From NCBI GenBank assembly GCA_013036105.1, contig JAAXCX010000003.1, forward strand, positions 124,001-188,000: 64,000 bases of DNA. The letters run 5' to 3'. Of the stretch, positions 17,321 to 26,020 are shown piece by piece. The stretch comes from Vulcanimicrobiota bacterium. Its GTDB lineage: Bacteria; Vulcanimicrobiota; Vulcanimicrobiia; Vulcanimicrobiales; Vulcanimicrobiaceae. A model generated the notes under the pieces. It did not search any database and was not told where the DNA came from. It worked only from the letters and a program-made list of their open reading frames with translations. The position numbers were made by a program, and so were the translations under genes. The first letter of the stretch is position 1. Each line of letters opens with the position of its first letter.

Positions 17321-18543
17321 ACGAATTCATCACCGTCTACTCGGCCGAAACCATGCGCCGCCTGCGTTCGCGAATCTTCATCGTCGGCGTTCTCTTGGGC
17401 GCGTTGGGCATCGGCCTGATCATAAAGCTGCCGGCCTATATGGACACGGTGATGAGTCAGGCAGACCGCGTCGTGCTTGCCGGCGATCCCGCGCTCGTTT
17501 CGCAGGCCGTTCCGTTGCTGCGCAAGGACTACCACATCGCCGGCACGATGCCGGGCAAAACGGTCGTCGCGCCCTCGGATCTAGCCGACACGAAAAGGAT
17601 CAGCGCGATTATTTTATTGCGCCGTTCCGGTCGGACCATGACCGTCGCTGTCTATGCGCGCGACCCGGGGAACGTTACAGTGAGTTCTCTGCGCCGCGAT
17701 CTGCTTCCGCTCTCGCTGCAAATCGCCACCGGCCTCTCGCGAACGGACCTCGGCAAAGCCATGAAATTACCGATTACGGTTCGCGCGACCAACTCGAAGT
17801 TCGGCACCGCGGCGCAAGCCAACGATGCCCGCATCATCGCCTACATCATGCTCTTCTCGCTGTACATACTAATCATGATCAACAGCCAGCTCATCATGAG
17901 CTCGGTCGCCGAAGAGAAGACCAGCCGCATCGCGGAAATGCTCGTCGCATCCGTGAACCCAAGCGCTCTGCTCAGCGGCAAAATAGCGGCGTCGGCGACC
18001 TTGGCAATCGTTCAGATGATCATTTGGATAGCGATCGGTTTTCTGCTAGGCGGCCATCCGGGAGCTCCGCCCACGCTCGACTCAGCCGAAAGCTCGCACG
18101 CCACGACGTTTTCGCTCTCGAGCGTATCGGGCGCCGACCTCGCCGGCTTCGCTGCGTTCTTCTTGCTCGGTTACTTGCAAGTTTCGACGATGTTCGCAGC
18201 CGTCGGTTCGCTTGTAAATCGCACCGAGGATCTCGGCGCGCTCGCCGGTCCGCTCGTGATTCCCATCGTCGCCGCTTTCCTTATCGCGATGACCGCACTC
18301 GGCGCACCGAATACGCCCGTCGTCATCATCGCGAGTTTCATCCCGCTCATCGCGCCCTTCGTCATGTTCGCGCGCATCGTCGTGAGCGACGTGCCCTCCT
18401 GGCAGATCGTGTTATCGCTTGCGATCAACATCGCGGCGACGTACGGTATCGCCGTACTCGCGGGAAAGATCTACCGCGTCGGGATGCTGCTTTACGGCCG
18501 TCCTCCGAAACTCTCACAAATTTGGTCGGTCATTCGGTCGTAA
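17317..18543 (+). CDS. ABC-2 type permease (NatB type)
   Basis: 408 residues. One N-terminal membrane helix (about 22-40), a large extracytoplasmic domain (about 40-175), then five or more helices. SVAEEKTSRIAEMLVASV is the conserved coupling-helix motif (EEK.sRt.E.L..s) of ABC-2 exporters of the NatB group. It forms the membrane part of the exporter with the preceding ATPase (ATGA overlap). Its stop codon is inside the left arm of a long hairpin. Confidence 0.9.
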   Translation: MNEFITVYSAETMRRLRSRIFIVGVLLGALGIGLIIKLPAYMDTVMSQADRVVLAGDPALVSQAVPLLRKDYHIAGTMPGKTVVAPSDLADTKRISAIILLRRSGRTMTVAVYARDPGNVTVSSLRRDLLPLSLQIATGLSRTDLGKAMKLPITVRATNSKFGTAAQANDARIIAYIMLFSLYILIMINSQLIMSSVAEEKTSRIAEMLVASVNPSALLSGKIAASATLAIVQMIIWIAIGFLLGGHPGAPPTLDSAESSHATTFSLSSVSGADLAGFAAFFLLGYLQVSTMFAAVGSLVNRTEDLGALAGPLVIPIVAAFLIAMTALGAPNTPVVIIASFIPLIAPFVMFARIVVSDVPSWQIVLSLAINIAATYGIAVLAGKIYRVGMLLYGRPPKLSQIWSVIRS

Positions 18544-18616
18544 CGCCGCGCTAAGCACCGGCTTCATCCCGCCCGGCGACACCGTGGCGAAACGAACCCG
18601 GTGCTTAGCGCGGCGT
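18543..18616. terminator. 19-bp perfect inverted repeat between convergent genes
   Basis: The 19 nt at 18543-18561 are the exact reverse complement of 18598-18616, with a 36-nt loop. The left arm starts at the last base of the permease stop; the right arm covers the stop and last codons of the gene on the minus strand. It is most likely a bidirectional terminator without a T-run. The exactness over coding bases is unusual and may reflect duplication or conversion. Confidence 0.6.
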
Positions 18617-19966
18617 GACGACGAGCTTCTGAACTAAGCTTTGTTCAGAGACTCCGGACGACACGCTCGCGACAACGTAATACGTGGTTTCGATTTTCAC
18701 ACTAGGCGCAGAAAGCGTGACCGCGTCTTGACCAGCGGGGACGTCGCCCTGCTCGACCGTGTTGCCGGCCGCATCCGTGAGCGAGACGCGCGAATCGCCG
18801 TGATTGCCTTTGAGCGTAACAACGACGTCGTCACCCGGTGCAACGCTGCTCGCCGAAAGCACGAGCGCTAGCGGCGTGCTCGGCGATGCAGCTGCAACAG
18901 TCGATGCCGCGACGTCACCCGGCTGAACGGTGACGCCGAGCGAGGATACCGTGTCGGCAGCGCCATTTCGCGCGTGCAAGACGACGCGCATTTTCTGACC
19001 GGCGGCACCCTGTGGAACCTTCAGCGTCGTTACTCCGTCGGCGAAAAGCGCCGCGCTCGCCCACAGCCGGCCCGTTTCGTCGATCAGCCACACCTGTCCG
19101 GACTTTGCGTTCGTCGTGTAGTGCACGACGAGCGGAGCTCCGGCGACAATCGAAGGCGACGCCACGGTGAACGATTCGATGCGCGGTGCGATTGCCGCGA
19201 CGGCGGTCACCGGCGCCGGCGCTTGCGCAATGAGGACGCGGCGCGACGCTTGGGCGGTGCCGAGCGGGCTCGCGAGCGTTGCGGCAAGCACGAGCTGCGT
19301 TCCAGAATTGCGCGGCAAGACGAAGTGCAGCGTTCCTTGACGGTCTTTGAGCAATCCGGCGGCGAGCTGACGGCCATCTTTGGTTTGCAGCGTATACTGC
19401 ATCGAACCTAAGCCCGCGAATGCGTACGGAATGTCGAGCGGAGCGCCGGCGAACGCGCGCGCCGGTGCGGCAAGCAGATCGATGCGCGGTGTCGCGACGG
19501 CTGCGCCGAACGCGGCCCCGAGAACCGCAACGAGACTCGCGGCTAGCACTTTGATCCAGCGCTTGCGCGGGCTCGTGCGGGGCGGCGCGGGCGCTTCGAG
19601 CGTGAATGCGATATCCGCGCCCGAGACTTTGACGATCGCCCGATCGTATGGCCCGACTTCAGCCAGCCGTACCGGAAGCAGCGTTTCGGCGATCGAGAAC
19701 GGCGCGACGTGAACGTCGAGCGGGTAGGCCAACACCGGCAACTCGCGCGAACGCGCGCACGTCATGTGCGCGCGAAGTGGCGACGCGCTTTGGTTGGCGA
19801 TCCGTAACGCGTAAATGGCCGTACCGGCGCGCCGGTCGACTCCCGTCAGCGCGAGTCCGCCTTCGACGTCGCCTTGCGGCAGCGCGACGCGCGCGCGTGT
19901 GCCGAAGGGCAGCGTCTGCGCGCGGCGCTTGGAGAGAGCCGGTACTAAAGCGCGCTCTTCCATCAT
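18605..19966 (-). CDS. Single-pass membrane protein with Ig-like repeats, Tad operon
   Basis: 453 residues. The N-terminal part (about 20-125) is a beta-rich cytoplasmic domain, then one membrane helix (about 138-160, containing LAASLVAVLGAAFGAAVA), then three or four beta domains of about 80 residues separated by Pro/Ala-rich linkers, each with a hydrophobic strand pattern like bacterial Ig folds. No named family is recognised. It overlaps the upstream tadE-like gene by 4 nt and is the last gene of the leftward Tad operon, so an envelope role in pilus assembly or anchoring is inferred. Confidence 0.6.
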   Translation of the reverse strand: MMEERALVPALSKRRAQTLPFGTRARVALPQGDVEGGLALTGVDRRAGTAIYALRIANQSASPLRAHMTCARSRELPVLAYPLDVHVAPFSIAETLLPVRLAEVGPYDRAIVKVSGADIAFTLEAPAPPRTSPRKRWIKVLAASLVAVLGAAFGAAVATPRIDLLAAPARAFAGAPLDIPYAFAGLGSMQYTLQTKDGRQLAAGLLKDRQGTLHFVLPRNSGTQLVLAATLASPLGTAQASRRVLIAQAPAPVTAVAAIAPRIESFTVASPSIVAGAPLVVHYTTNAKSGQVWLIDETGRLWASAALFADGVTTLKVPQGAAGQKMRVVLHARNGAADTVSSLGVTVQPGDVAASTVAAASPSTPLALVLSASSVAPGDDVVVTLKGNHGDSRVSLTDAAGNTVEQGDVPAGQDAVTLSAPSVKIETTYYVVASVSSGVSEQSLVQKLVVTPR

Positions 19967-20394
19967 CGTGAGATGTACATCTTGGAGGTGCTGCTCACCG
20001 ACATCGCCTGAAACGGCCCGAACGATTGAAAGGGATAGGTCGCCGTAACGGTGACCAGGCAGCCCGGCCCATTATAGGGAGCGGTGTTACAGGCGTCCGC
20101 CGGGACGGCGCTCCACGTCGTGGTCACCGTCAGTGACGCCGGGTCGATGTTGGGAGAGACTCCGCGCACATAGGTTTGTATGCTATCGCTCGTCGCCGGA
20201 CAGCCAGTATACGTGCACATGGAGCCGTGGACTATCGCGTAGCGCGCTCCCAGGCGGGCGCCGCTGGTCACCAGATTGTACACGTACATCGCCTGGCCGA
20301 ATTCCATGATCGCCAGCAGCACGAAGAGCAGCACGGTGGCTGCGATGCTGAATTCTACCATTGCGCTTCCGCGCTGGGCGTGAAGGTTCGCCAT
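19963..20394 (-). CDS. tadE: TadE-like pseudopilin
   Basis: 143 residues. The N-terminus is short and basic, followed by RGSAMVEFSIAATV: a Gly, then a hydrophobic helix with Glu at position 5 after the putative cleavage site, as in pseudopilins processed by prepilin peptidase. The extracytoplasmic part has four Cys (two in TYTGC/CTY, two in DAC/GPGC), possibly two disulfides. TadE-type minor pilins are needed for Flp pilus assembly. It follows the next tadE-like gene with no gap. Confidence 0.85.
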   Translation of the reverse strand: MANLHAQRGSAMVEFSIAATVLLFVLLAIMEFGQAMYVYNLVTSGARLGARYAIVHGSMCTYTGCPATSDSIQTYVRGVSPNIDPASLTVTTTWSAVPADACNTAPYNGPGCLVTVTATYPFQSFGPFQAMSVSSTSKMYISR

Positions 20395-20838
20395 CTATTG
20401 ATCCACGGTCATGATGGCGGTCCGGGAGATAGAAAACGTTCGGGGCAGGCCTGGATAAGCGAGCAGCGAGTTCAGCGATCCCGTTACGATGACCTGAACC
20501 CACAGGATCCGATGCAGCGGCAGCGGGCAGTCGGTGGAGAGGCACGTTGAAGCGGTGCCATCGGAACACTTGCAAAAATGCGAGGCGGTTGCCGCAAAAC
20601 CGGTGGCGCTTCCCCAATCGATCTGCGCGGCATTTTGCATTCCGGCGGAATCGCTGGCCGACGTTAAGCTTTGCGCGCCATATTGGACACCGGCGTGAGC
20701 GGCGTTCGCCGCGATGTTTGCGTAATTTGCGTAGCGTCCGATCTCGATGGCACCGATCGCGAGCAGCATGATGAGCGGAAGGATGATCGCGATTTCTACA
20801 AGCGCCGCGCCGCGCTCGGAATGCGAGGGTTTGATCAC
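20395..20838 (-). CDS. TadE/TadF-like pseudopilin
   Basis: 147 residues. RGAALVEIAIILPLIMLL carries the TadE-like signature (Gly, then Glu+5, then a hydrophobic helix of about 20). Further Cys (CKC, CLSTDC) sit in the periplasmic part. It lies between tadE and the tadG-like gene, overlapping the latter by 4 nt. I label it TadE/F-like because the two subtypes cannot be told apart by eye. Confidence 0.8.
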   Translation of the reverse strand: MIKPSHSERGAALVEIAIILPLIMLLAIGAIEIGRYANYANIAANAAHAGVQYGAQSLTSASDSAGMQNAAQIDWGSATGFAATASHFCKCSDGTASTCLSTDCPLPLHRILWVQVIVTGSLNSLLAYPGLPRTFSISRTAIMTVDQ

Positions 20839-22031
20839 TCCGCGAGCACCACGTTGGCGACGCCGCCGGTCATGCCTTTCCCATTGGGACCCAGAAGATT
20901 CGCGCCATTTAACGTGATTGAGGAGCCGATGATGAGCGTCCAGGCATCGCCCGAACTATTTCCGGTGATGAGGGCACTGGGGAAATAGAGCGCGCCGATG
21001 AGGCTGCCGCTATGTCCCGAGTTCAGGGTTGGTCCCGTCGTGTTCGCTTTGGGCTGAAAGAAGAGTACGCCGTTATAAGAGCCGCTCGTCGGTGCGCTTA
21101 ACGTGGTCGTGCCGTTTCCGTTCAGCGTTACGCCGCCTGACACCATGTCGATGGTAACGCCGGTACCGGTGATCGTGCCGGCTCCGTTCATCGTAAGGTC
21201 TCCCGTCAACACGTAAAGACCGGGATTTAAAATGAGGTTGGCTCCGCCGTTTCCGGTTATTCCCCCGCAGTACACGCCCGGGTTCAAGGTCATCGTACCG
21301 TGTATGGTGAGGTTGGTGGAGAGGCAGGGCGACGTCGCCGGAGGGTTGTCCGTAAGGTACGCGCAGCCCGGAATTTGGGCGCACGGATCGGTCGCCGGGA
21401 TCGTCGGAGCCGGACTGGCGTCAACGAAGGTGGTCGAGCTGACCGAGATGCTTCCGGCGTAGCCGACCATTGCGGCGGTTATCGTGCCGCTATGATATGT
21501 CGAGCTTCCATTTGCGATGATGCCGCAAGTCGGCGCGTAGATCGTGGCGGAATTCGACGTAAAGTTCCCGTTGGGATCCAATTGATAAACGCATGGCGCC
21601 GTGCCGTTGCTCGTGAGTATTGCGGTCGCTGTGGTCATGACTCGGGTCGTGTTCTGACCGATGATCCCGCCGAAGAAATTCGGCCGCGTGCTGGTGATCA
21701 CGACCTGCACCGCACCCGTATTGCCGATGTAGTTTCCCGAGACAGGCGGCCAGTTGACGGTCACCGTGTTGTTGGCGTCGGTCGTAAAACCGTTCGAGGT
21801 CGCATCGGCAGCGGCCGCAGCCGAAATCGTTGCCGCCGCGCTCGAATACTCCGCCGCCGAGGCGCCGGCGATTGCGGCAGCGTCGGTTGCAGTCTGCTGC
21901 ATGCGCTGTCGGTACTGCGCCGCTCCGACGTCAACCGCCAGCGCCGCAAAACCAAATATCGCTACGAAACAGACCGCCACGATCGGCAGCGCTTGCCCGC
22001 GTTCGTAGGCGCGAAACGGCGAGACCTTCAT
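20835..22031 (-). CDS. tadG: TadG-like pilus assembly protein
   Basis: 398 residues. The N-terminus RGQALPIVAVCFVAIFGFAALAVDVG matches the short TadG/TadE-like N-terminal helix with the following Q.Q..DAAALAGA pattern (here MQQTATDAAAIAGASAA). The large remainder is Gly/Asn/Thr-rich and repetitive (LTGDLTMNGAGTITGTGVTI), likely a beta-solenoid. A von Willebrand-type domain, present in some TadG proteins, is not seen. The start is 2 nt downstream of the cpaC stop. Confidence 0.75.
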   Translation of the reverse strand: MKVSPFRAYERGQALPIVAVCFVAIFGFAALAVDVGAAQYRQRMQQTATDAAAIAGASAAEYSSAAATISAAAAADATSNGFTTDANNTVTVNWPPVSGNYIGNTGAVQVVITSTRPNFFGGIIGQNTTRVMTTATAILTSNGTAPCVYQLDPNGNFTSNSATIYAPTCGIIANGSSTYHSGTITAAMVGYAGSISVSSTTFVDASPAPTIPATDPCAQIPGCAYLTDNPPATSPCLSTNLTIHGTMTLNPGVYCGGITGNGGANLILNPGLYVLTGDLTMNGAGTITGTGVTIDMVSGGVTLNGNGTTTLSAPTSGSYNGVLFFQPKANTTGPTLNSGHSGSLIGALYFPSALITGNSSGDAWTLIIGSSITLNGANLLGPNGKGMTGGVANVVLAE

Positions 22032-22032
22032 G

Positions 22033-23463
22033 TCAGCGCGTAATGACCACCGGCGTCATCACGAAGACGACATCGCTGCGATTGTTTTGATAATTGGTGG
22101 ACCGGAAGAGCTTGCCGAGGATCGGCAGGTCGCCGAGCAGCGGAATCTTCAGAATCGTACGCGTCTCGACGTGGCGCACCAAGCCGCCCATGATGATCGA
22201 TTCGCCGGGCTGCGTGATCACGTTGGTGGAGAGTTTGCTTTCCTTGAGCGCCGGGATCACAAAGCCGTTCTGATTCACTCCGTCGGCGAAATCGAGGTCG
22301 GAAATGTCCGGTGCTATCTGCGCTTGCACGGAGCCGTTGCCCAAAAGTATCGGCGTCACGTTGAGCTGCACGCCGAAGTTCTCATACTGGATGCTCACGA
22401 CGCCCAGTCCCGTAGAGATCGGAATCGGGATCTGCCCGCCAACCAGAAACGTGGCCGGCATGCCGGGCATCGTGACGAGATCCGGTGAGGACAATAGTCG
22501 TACGTGGCCTTCTTGGATCATCAAGTTCAGCGTCGGAGCGAGCGTGATCGTGCGAAGGAATGCGCCAACTTTCGATCCTGCGCCGGGGGCACCGGCCGCC
22601 GGAGGAAACTCGACGATCGGAAAACTTGGAGTCGAGCTCGTCCTATACTGATAGGGATCGGCGCTGGAAAAAACCGCCGACTGCAGCTGCACGCCCAAAT
22701 TGCTTGCGCCGGTATTATCGACTTCCAATACGTAGACTTTGATGTCGATTTGACTGTTCGTATCTGTACTAATGCGATCGATCAATTTTCCGTCGCTGGA
22801 AAGATACGGACCGGCTAAGCCGCGCGCGCGTTCCAGGATGGCGGCGACCGTTACCGCGTCGTGCGCGTGGCCGCTGACGATCACGTTGCCCTTTCCGTCG
22901 GGATCCACGCGGATTTCGCCGGCCCCGGGCACCATAGCGAGCCCGCGCTGCAGATCGCCGAGCGGGTGCGCTACCGTAACCGCATTAACGATCGAATACT
23001 TTTCGCTCTGCGCGTATTTTTCGAACCGGCCGAGGATATCGGTCAGCATCTGGAAGTGTGCGCCATCCGCGACCGTTCCACGCACCACAACCGATCGATT
23101 GAAGCTGACGACCTGAACGCGCGGCTCGTCGATCGACGTGCGCAGCATCTGCGCGATTTGATCGACCTCTTGTTCGGTGACGGTGACTTCGTAGGTGGCC
23201 CGGCGGCCGGACTCCCAGATGAAGACCGTCGTATGACCCGGAGCCTTGCCGTTGATCACCAGTTGCGCGCTGCCGATCGGCACGACCCCAGCGATCCGGC
23301 CGTCGCCCACGGCGACCCGGGTAAGACCCGGCGTCTGCAATAAGACTGAGTGGCCGGACTGGACCGAGAGCAGCTGGACGGTCTCGGACTGGGCCCGGAC
23401 TGGTCCCGCCGTCAGGACCGCGAGCGCCAGCAGGCCCGCTATTCCAAAGAGCATCGGTCGCAT
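22033..23463 (-). CDS. cpaC: Tad secretin CpaC/RcpA
   Basis: 476 residues. A signal peptide (about 1-24, LLALAVLTAGPVRAQ), then a BON/secretin N-domain (about 25-115, with LVINGKAPGHTTVFIWESG), then the C-terminal secretin barrel (about 240-476) with the family end VKIPLLGDLPILGKLFRS-like segment (here LKIPLLGDLPILGKLF) and ITQPGESIIMGGL. It forms the outer-membrane channel for the Flp pilus, which implies a diderm cell. GGAGG upstream of ATG 23463 fits. It starts the leftward operon cpaC-tadG-tadE/F-tadE-Ig protein. Confidence 0.93.
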   Translation of the reverse strand: MRPMLFGIAGLLALAVLTAGPVRAQSETVQLLSVQSGHSVLLQTPGLTRVAVGDGRIAGVVPIGSAQLVINGKAPGHTTVFIWESGRRATYEVTVTEQEVDQIAQMLRTSIDEPRVQVVSFNRSVVVRGTVADGAHFQMLTDILGRFEKYAQSEKYSIVNAVTVAHPLGDLQRGLAMVPGAGEIRVDPDGKGNVIVSGHAHDAVTVAAILERARGLAGPYLSSDGKLIDRISTDTNSQIDIKVYVLEVDNTGASNLGVQLQSAVFSSADPYQYRTSSTPSFPIVEFPPAAGAPGAGSKVGAFLRTITLAPTLNLMIQEGHVRLLSSPDLVTMPGMPATFLVGGQIPIPISTGLGVVSIQYENFGVQLNVTPILLGNGSVQAQIAPDISDLDFADGVNQNGFVIPALKESKLSTNVITQPGESIIMGGLVRHVETRTILKIPLLGDLPILGKLFRSTNYQNNRSDVVFVMTPVVITR

Positions 23464-23538
23464 GTGCGTGGATGACCTCCGATAGGCAAACTCGACCCGG
23501 GTGTTCCCGTTTCGAACCCCCCGATTATCCCACGCTGA

Positions 23539-23561
23539 GATACGTTAACACGTCAACGATC
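23539..23561. promoter_or_regulatory. Imperfect palindrome in the divergent Tad intergenic region
   Basis: The core CGTTAACACGTCAACG (23543-23558) matches its reverse complement at 12 of 16 positions, and GAT/ATC flank it at equal distance. It lies in the 197-nt gap between the two Tad operons, where both promoters must be. A GATAAT-like -10 for the cpaC direction lies nearby. It could be an operator; there is no direct evidence. Confidence 0.25.
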
Positions 23562-23660
23562 AATAGACGGGCAGTAAAGAGTGAGTACAAACCGTCATTA
23601 TTCTATTGAACGGCGGCTCAAGCGATGCGATGATGACGCCACCGAACAGGAGTCGGAAAC

Positions 23661-24170
23661 TTGCGAATTACCCTGGTTCTAGCCTCGGCGATTATGCTTT
23701 TCAGCCTCCCGGCCATATCGGCCGGGGCTGGATCGCGCGCAGCTTCCGGATCCCCTTCCCGGCCCGGCACCGGTGGTGTGTTGCGGCCCGGAGCAGGTAC
23801 GCCCATCGCCCAAGCCGGAGGCTCTTCGCAGCGAATCCTATCCCTCGACGTGCGTCAGCACGAGGGCGCGGAGGCCATCGACGTCAGCGGTTCGGCGCCA
23901 CCCAACGCTCCGGTGACCATCACCCTGCTAGCCACGGTCTCCACGGACGTTCCGACGATCGTGGTAAGCCGTCAAGACGTCGTCACTGACGTCAACGGAC
24001 GTTTCGGGGCCTTGATCCCCATCGCGTCCGCCTACGAGCGTGGGACGATCCTGAAAATCGTTGCCACTTCGTTGCCCGGCGTCATACCGGCGTCGGCGCA
24101 ACTCGTCATCAACGCTCCCAACGCGGGAGTAACCGTCCCCCTCGAGCAGACGCCGCACCCCGCTCGATAA
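23661..24170 (+). CDS. Secreted protein with one Ig-like domain, start of the Tad pilin operon
   Basis: 169 residues from TTG 23661, with AGGAG 8 nt upstream (23648-23652). The signal peptide is LVLASAIMLFSLPAIS ending near AGA. A Gly/Ser/Pro linker follows, then a beta-sandwich-like domain (about 60-160; DVSGSAPPNAPVTITLLATV and VVTDVNGRFGALIPI) resembling carboxypeptidase-regulatory/Ig folds. It is the first gene of the rightward Tad operon, 32 nt before the first flp. It may help pilus biogenesis or be a minor surface component. Confidence 0.6.
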   Translation: MRITLVLASAIMLFSLPAISAGAGSRAASGSPSRPGTGGVLRPGAGTPIAQAGGSSQRILSLDVRQHEGAEAIDVSGSAPPNAPVTITLLATVSTDVPTIVVSRQDVVTDVNGRFGALIPIASAYERGTILKIVATSLPGVIPASAQLVINAPNAGVTVPLEQTPHPAR

Positions 24171-24202
24171 CGCACACACGGAACTCGAAAATCGGAGGAT
24201 CT

Positions 24203-24364
24203 ATGTTCAAGAATATGCTTGCGATGCTTCGCGACGACGAAGGCGCCACGATGGTCGAATACGGCATCATGGTCGCACTCATCGCCGCCGTCTGTATCGT
24301 GCTCGTAACCACGCTGGGCAAGAACGTTTCCAACGCGTTCGGCTCGGTCAACAACAACCTATAA
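24203..24364 (+). CDS. flp: Flp-type pilin 1
   Basis: 53 residues, AGGAT-like Shine-Dalgarno before ATG. The prepilin motif GATMVEYG (Gly, then Glu+5 and Tyr+6) precedes a hydrophobic helix IMVALIAAVCIVLV. The mature pilin would start at the Ala after the Gly. It differs from the second copy at only a few residues and is followed by a hairpin terminator. Confidence 0.92.
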   Translation: MFKNMLAMLRDDEGATMVEYGIMVALIAAVCIVLVTTLGKNVSNAFGSVNNNL

Positions 24365-24382
24365 TTCGAAAACGAAAAACAC

Positions 24383-24419
24383 TAGCCGGGGCTGTCCTCT
24401 CTCCCTTCAGCCCCGGCTA
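24383..24419 (+). terminator. 12-bp hairpin between the two flp genes
   Basis: TAGCCGGGGCTG (24383-24394) pairs perfectly with CAGCCCCGGCTA (24408-24419), loop 13 nt. It lies between flp1 and flp2, so it would stop part of the transcripts and raise flp1 pilin over the rest of the operon, or stabilise the flp1 message. Confidence 0.6.
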
Positions 24420-24440
24420 CTTCTTCACGACAGGAGACTT

Positions 24441-24602
24441 ATGTTCAAAAATCTGCTCGCGATGCTTCGCGACGACGAAGGCGCCACGATGGTCGAATAC
24501 GGCATCATGGTTGCCCTGATCGCCGCGGTCTGTATCGTGCTCGTCCTGACACTGGGTCAGAACGTTTCCAACGCCTTCGGCTCAGTCAACAACACGCTTT
24601 AG
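24441..24602 (+). CDS. flp: Flp-type pilin 2
   Basis: 53 residues, ATG 24441 preceded by CAGGAGA (24431-24437). Same architecture as the first pilin (GATMVEYG, hydrophobic helix, C-terminal FGSVNNTL). The differences are conservative: NM/NL, VTTLGK/VLTLGQ, NNNL/NNTL. It is 76 nt downstream of flp1, so a recent tandem duplication is likely. It starts the gene series tadV-cpaB-tadZA. Confidence 0.92.
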   Translation: MFKNLLAMLRDDEGATMVEYGIMVALIAAVCIVLVLTLGQNVSNAFGSVNNTL

Positions 24603-24623
24603 TTCGCGGGACACGCAACAGCG

Positions 24624-25142
24624 ATGACCCTGCAACTCGTGACGGTCCTGGTTGCGTCGCTTATCGGAGCCGCAAGCGACGTAAGAACGAGGCGCATCCC
24701 CAATGCGCTGGTCTTTGCGTTGCTGATCTGCGGATTGATCGAAAATGCCATGCTTTCAGGTTGGAGCGCAGCGCTCGCCGCTCTCGGCCTCGTGGCGCTT
24801 GTCCTGATTGCCGGCACGATCGCTTTTTCATTCAAATTGATCGGCGGCGGCGACATAAAACTGCTTGCCGCTGCGGCTGGAACGCTTGCATATCCGGCCG
24901 GCATCTCGTTTCTTCTCCTGACGCTGCTGAGCGGCGGCGTGCTTGCGATCGCCTACGCCATCTCCAAGGGCCGCCTGCAAGCGACTTTTGCAAATGTGCA
25001 AGCCATCACGCTTCCACTCTTCGCCGGCGCACAGCCGGCACGTCCGCAAAACGGACTTGCCATGCCTTACGCGCTTGCGATTTTTTCCGGGGCGCTCTGC
25101 ACCGCGGCGCTTAGCGCCGCACACTTGAGGTTGCTGCCATGA
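24624..25142 (+). CDS. cpaA: Prepilin peptidase TadV/CpaA (A24B)
   Basis: 172 residues, about six membrane helices. The two catalytic Asp of aspartyl prepilin peptidases are in SDVRTRRIPN and GGGDIKL (GxGD). It is single-domain, lacking the N-methylating cysteine loop of PilD. It probably trims the Flp pilins and the TadE-like proteins at the inner membrane. It starts 21 nt after flp2 and overlaps cpaB by 4 nt. Confidence 0.9.
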   Translation: MTLQLVTVLVASLIGAASDVRTRRIPNALVFALLICGLIENAMLSGWSAALAALGLVALVLIAGTIAFSFKLIGGGDIKLLAAAAGTLAYPAGISFLLLTLLSGGVLAIAYAISKGRLQATFANVQAITLPLFAGAQPARPQNGLAMPYALAIFSGALCTAALSAAHLRLLP

Positions 25143-26020
25143 ACTCCCGCCGTATGACGCTGGTCATCGCGTTGATCCTTGCTATCGGAACCGGATGGCT
25201 CACGCTGAATTACCTCTCTTCAATCCAACGCTCGAGCGCGATAAACAATCAGCCGCGTCAGATCGTCGTCGCCGCGCAAGAGATACCGGCGCGCGTTCCG
25301 ATCACTCCGGCCATGCTCACAACGGCGAACCGGCCCGCCGCCGCTATCGAACCCGATGCATTCAACGATCCCTCTAAAGTTGTCGGCGCGCTTTCCCTGA
25401 TCACGATTCCGGCCGGGGGAACGATTACGCTTTCGAAAGTCGGCCATCCCAGCGACATGCCGCTGCCCGTGCGTCTGCAGCCCGGCATGCGCGCCGTCAG
25501 CATCCCGATCGACAAGGTGAAAGCCGTTTCCGGATTGATCGAACCCGGTGACCGGGTCGACGTCATCGCCATCCCGCCGAAAACCGGCGATTCGCCCCCG
25601 CCGGCCGCCACGATTCTGCGCGGCATTCGCGTGCTGGCGGTCGGGCCGCTCCTCGAAAACACGTCGGCAACTCCCGCACCGGAGAATCAGGTTTCGACGA
25701 CGATCACGCTCGAGGTCACTCCCAAACAAGCAGACCTCATCGAAATGGCCGACGTCAATACAAATCTTCGTCTCGCGCTGCGCTCGCCGCGCGAGGCGCT
25801 CAACTCCCAGCCGACCGAAGCCCTGCACTTCCCGGCCGGCTCTACAAACGACGTCATGGCCGCGGCGCCGGCGCAGTCTTCTCAGGACGCAACGGCCCTG
25901 GCTCTGCGCGCGCTGGCCGCTCAATCGCAAACCCGGAACGCACCGCGGGCTGCTCCCGCTGCCGCGTCCAGCGGCGTCGTCGTTATCGACGGCGACCGGT
26001 ACACCTCGGGCCAGCCGTGA
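25139..26020 (+). CDS. cpaB: Flp pilus assembly protein CpaB/RcpC
   Basis: 293 residues. One N-terminal membrane helix, then a SAF domain (about 40-110: QIVVAAQEIPARVPITPAML) and the RcpC/CpaB domain (about 110-225: RAVSIPIDKVKAVSGLIEPG then VDVI). The C-terminal tail is Ala/Gln-rich. It sits in the periplasm and is thought to help the secretin; a stalk role is family knowledge. It overlaps both neighbours by 4 nt. Confidence 0.92.
   Translation: MNSRRMTLVIALILAIGTGWLTLNYLSSIQRSSAINNQPRQIVVAAQEIPARVPITPAMLTTANRPAAAIEPDAFNDPSKVVGALSLITIPAGGTITLSKVGHPSDMPLPVRLQPGMRAVSIPIDKVKAVSGLIEPGDRVDVIAIPPKTGDSPPPAATILRGIRVLAVGPLLENTSATPAPENQVSTTITLEVTPKQADLIEMADVNTNLRLALRSPREALNSQPTEALHFPAGSTNDVMAAAPAQSSQDATALALRALAAQSQTRNAPRAAPAAASSGVVVIDGDRYTSGQP

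Noticed and set aside
23495-23535. Possible tRNA T-arm (GGTTCGAAAC on the minus strand)
   Set aside because: The flanking bases do not form the T-stem and no acceptor or anticodon arm fits; it is intergenic sequence before cpaC.
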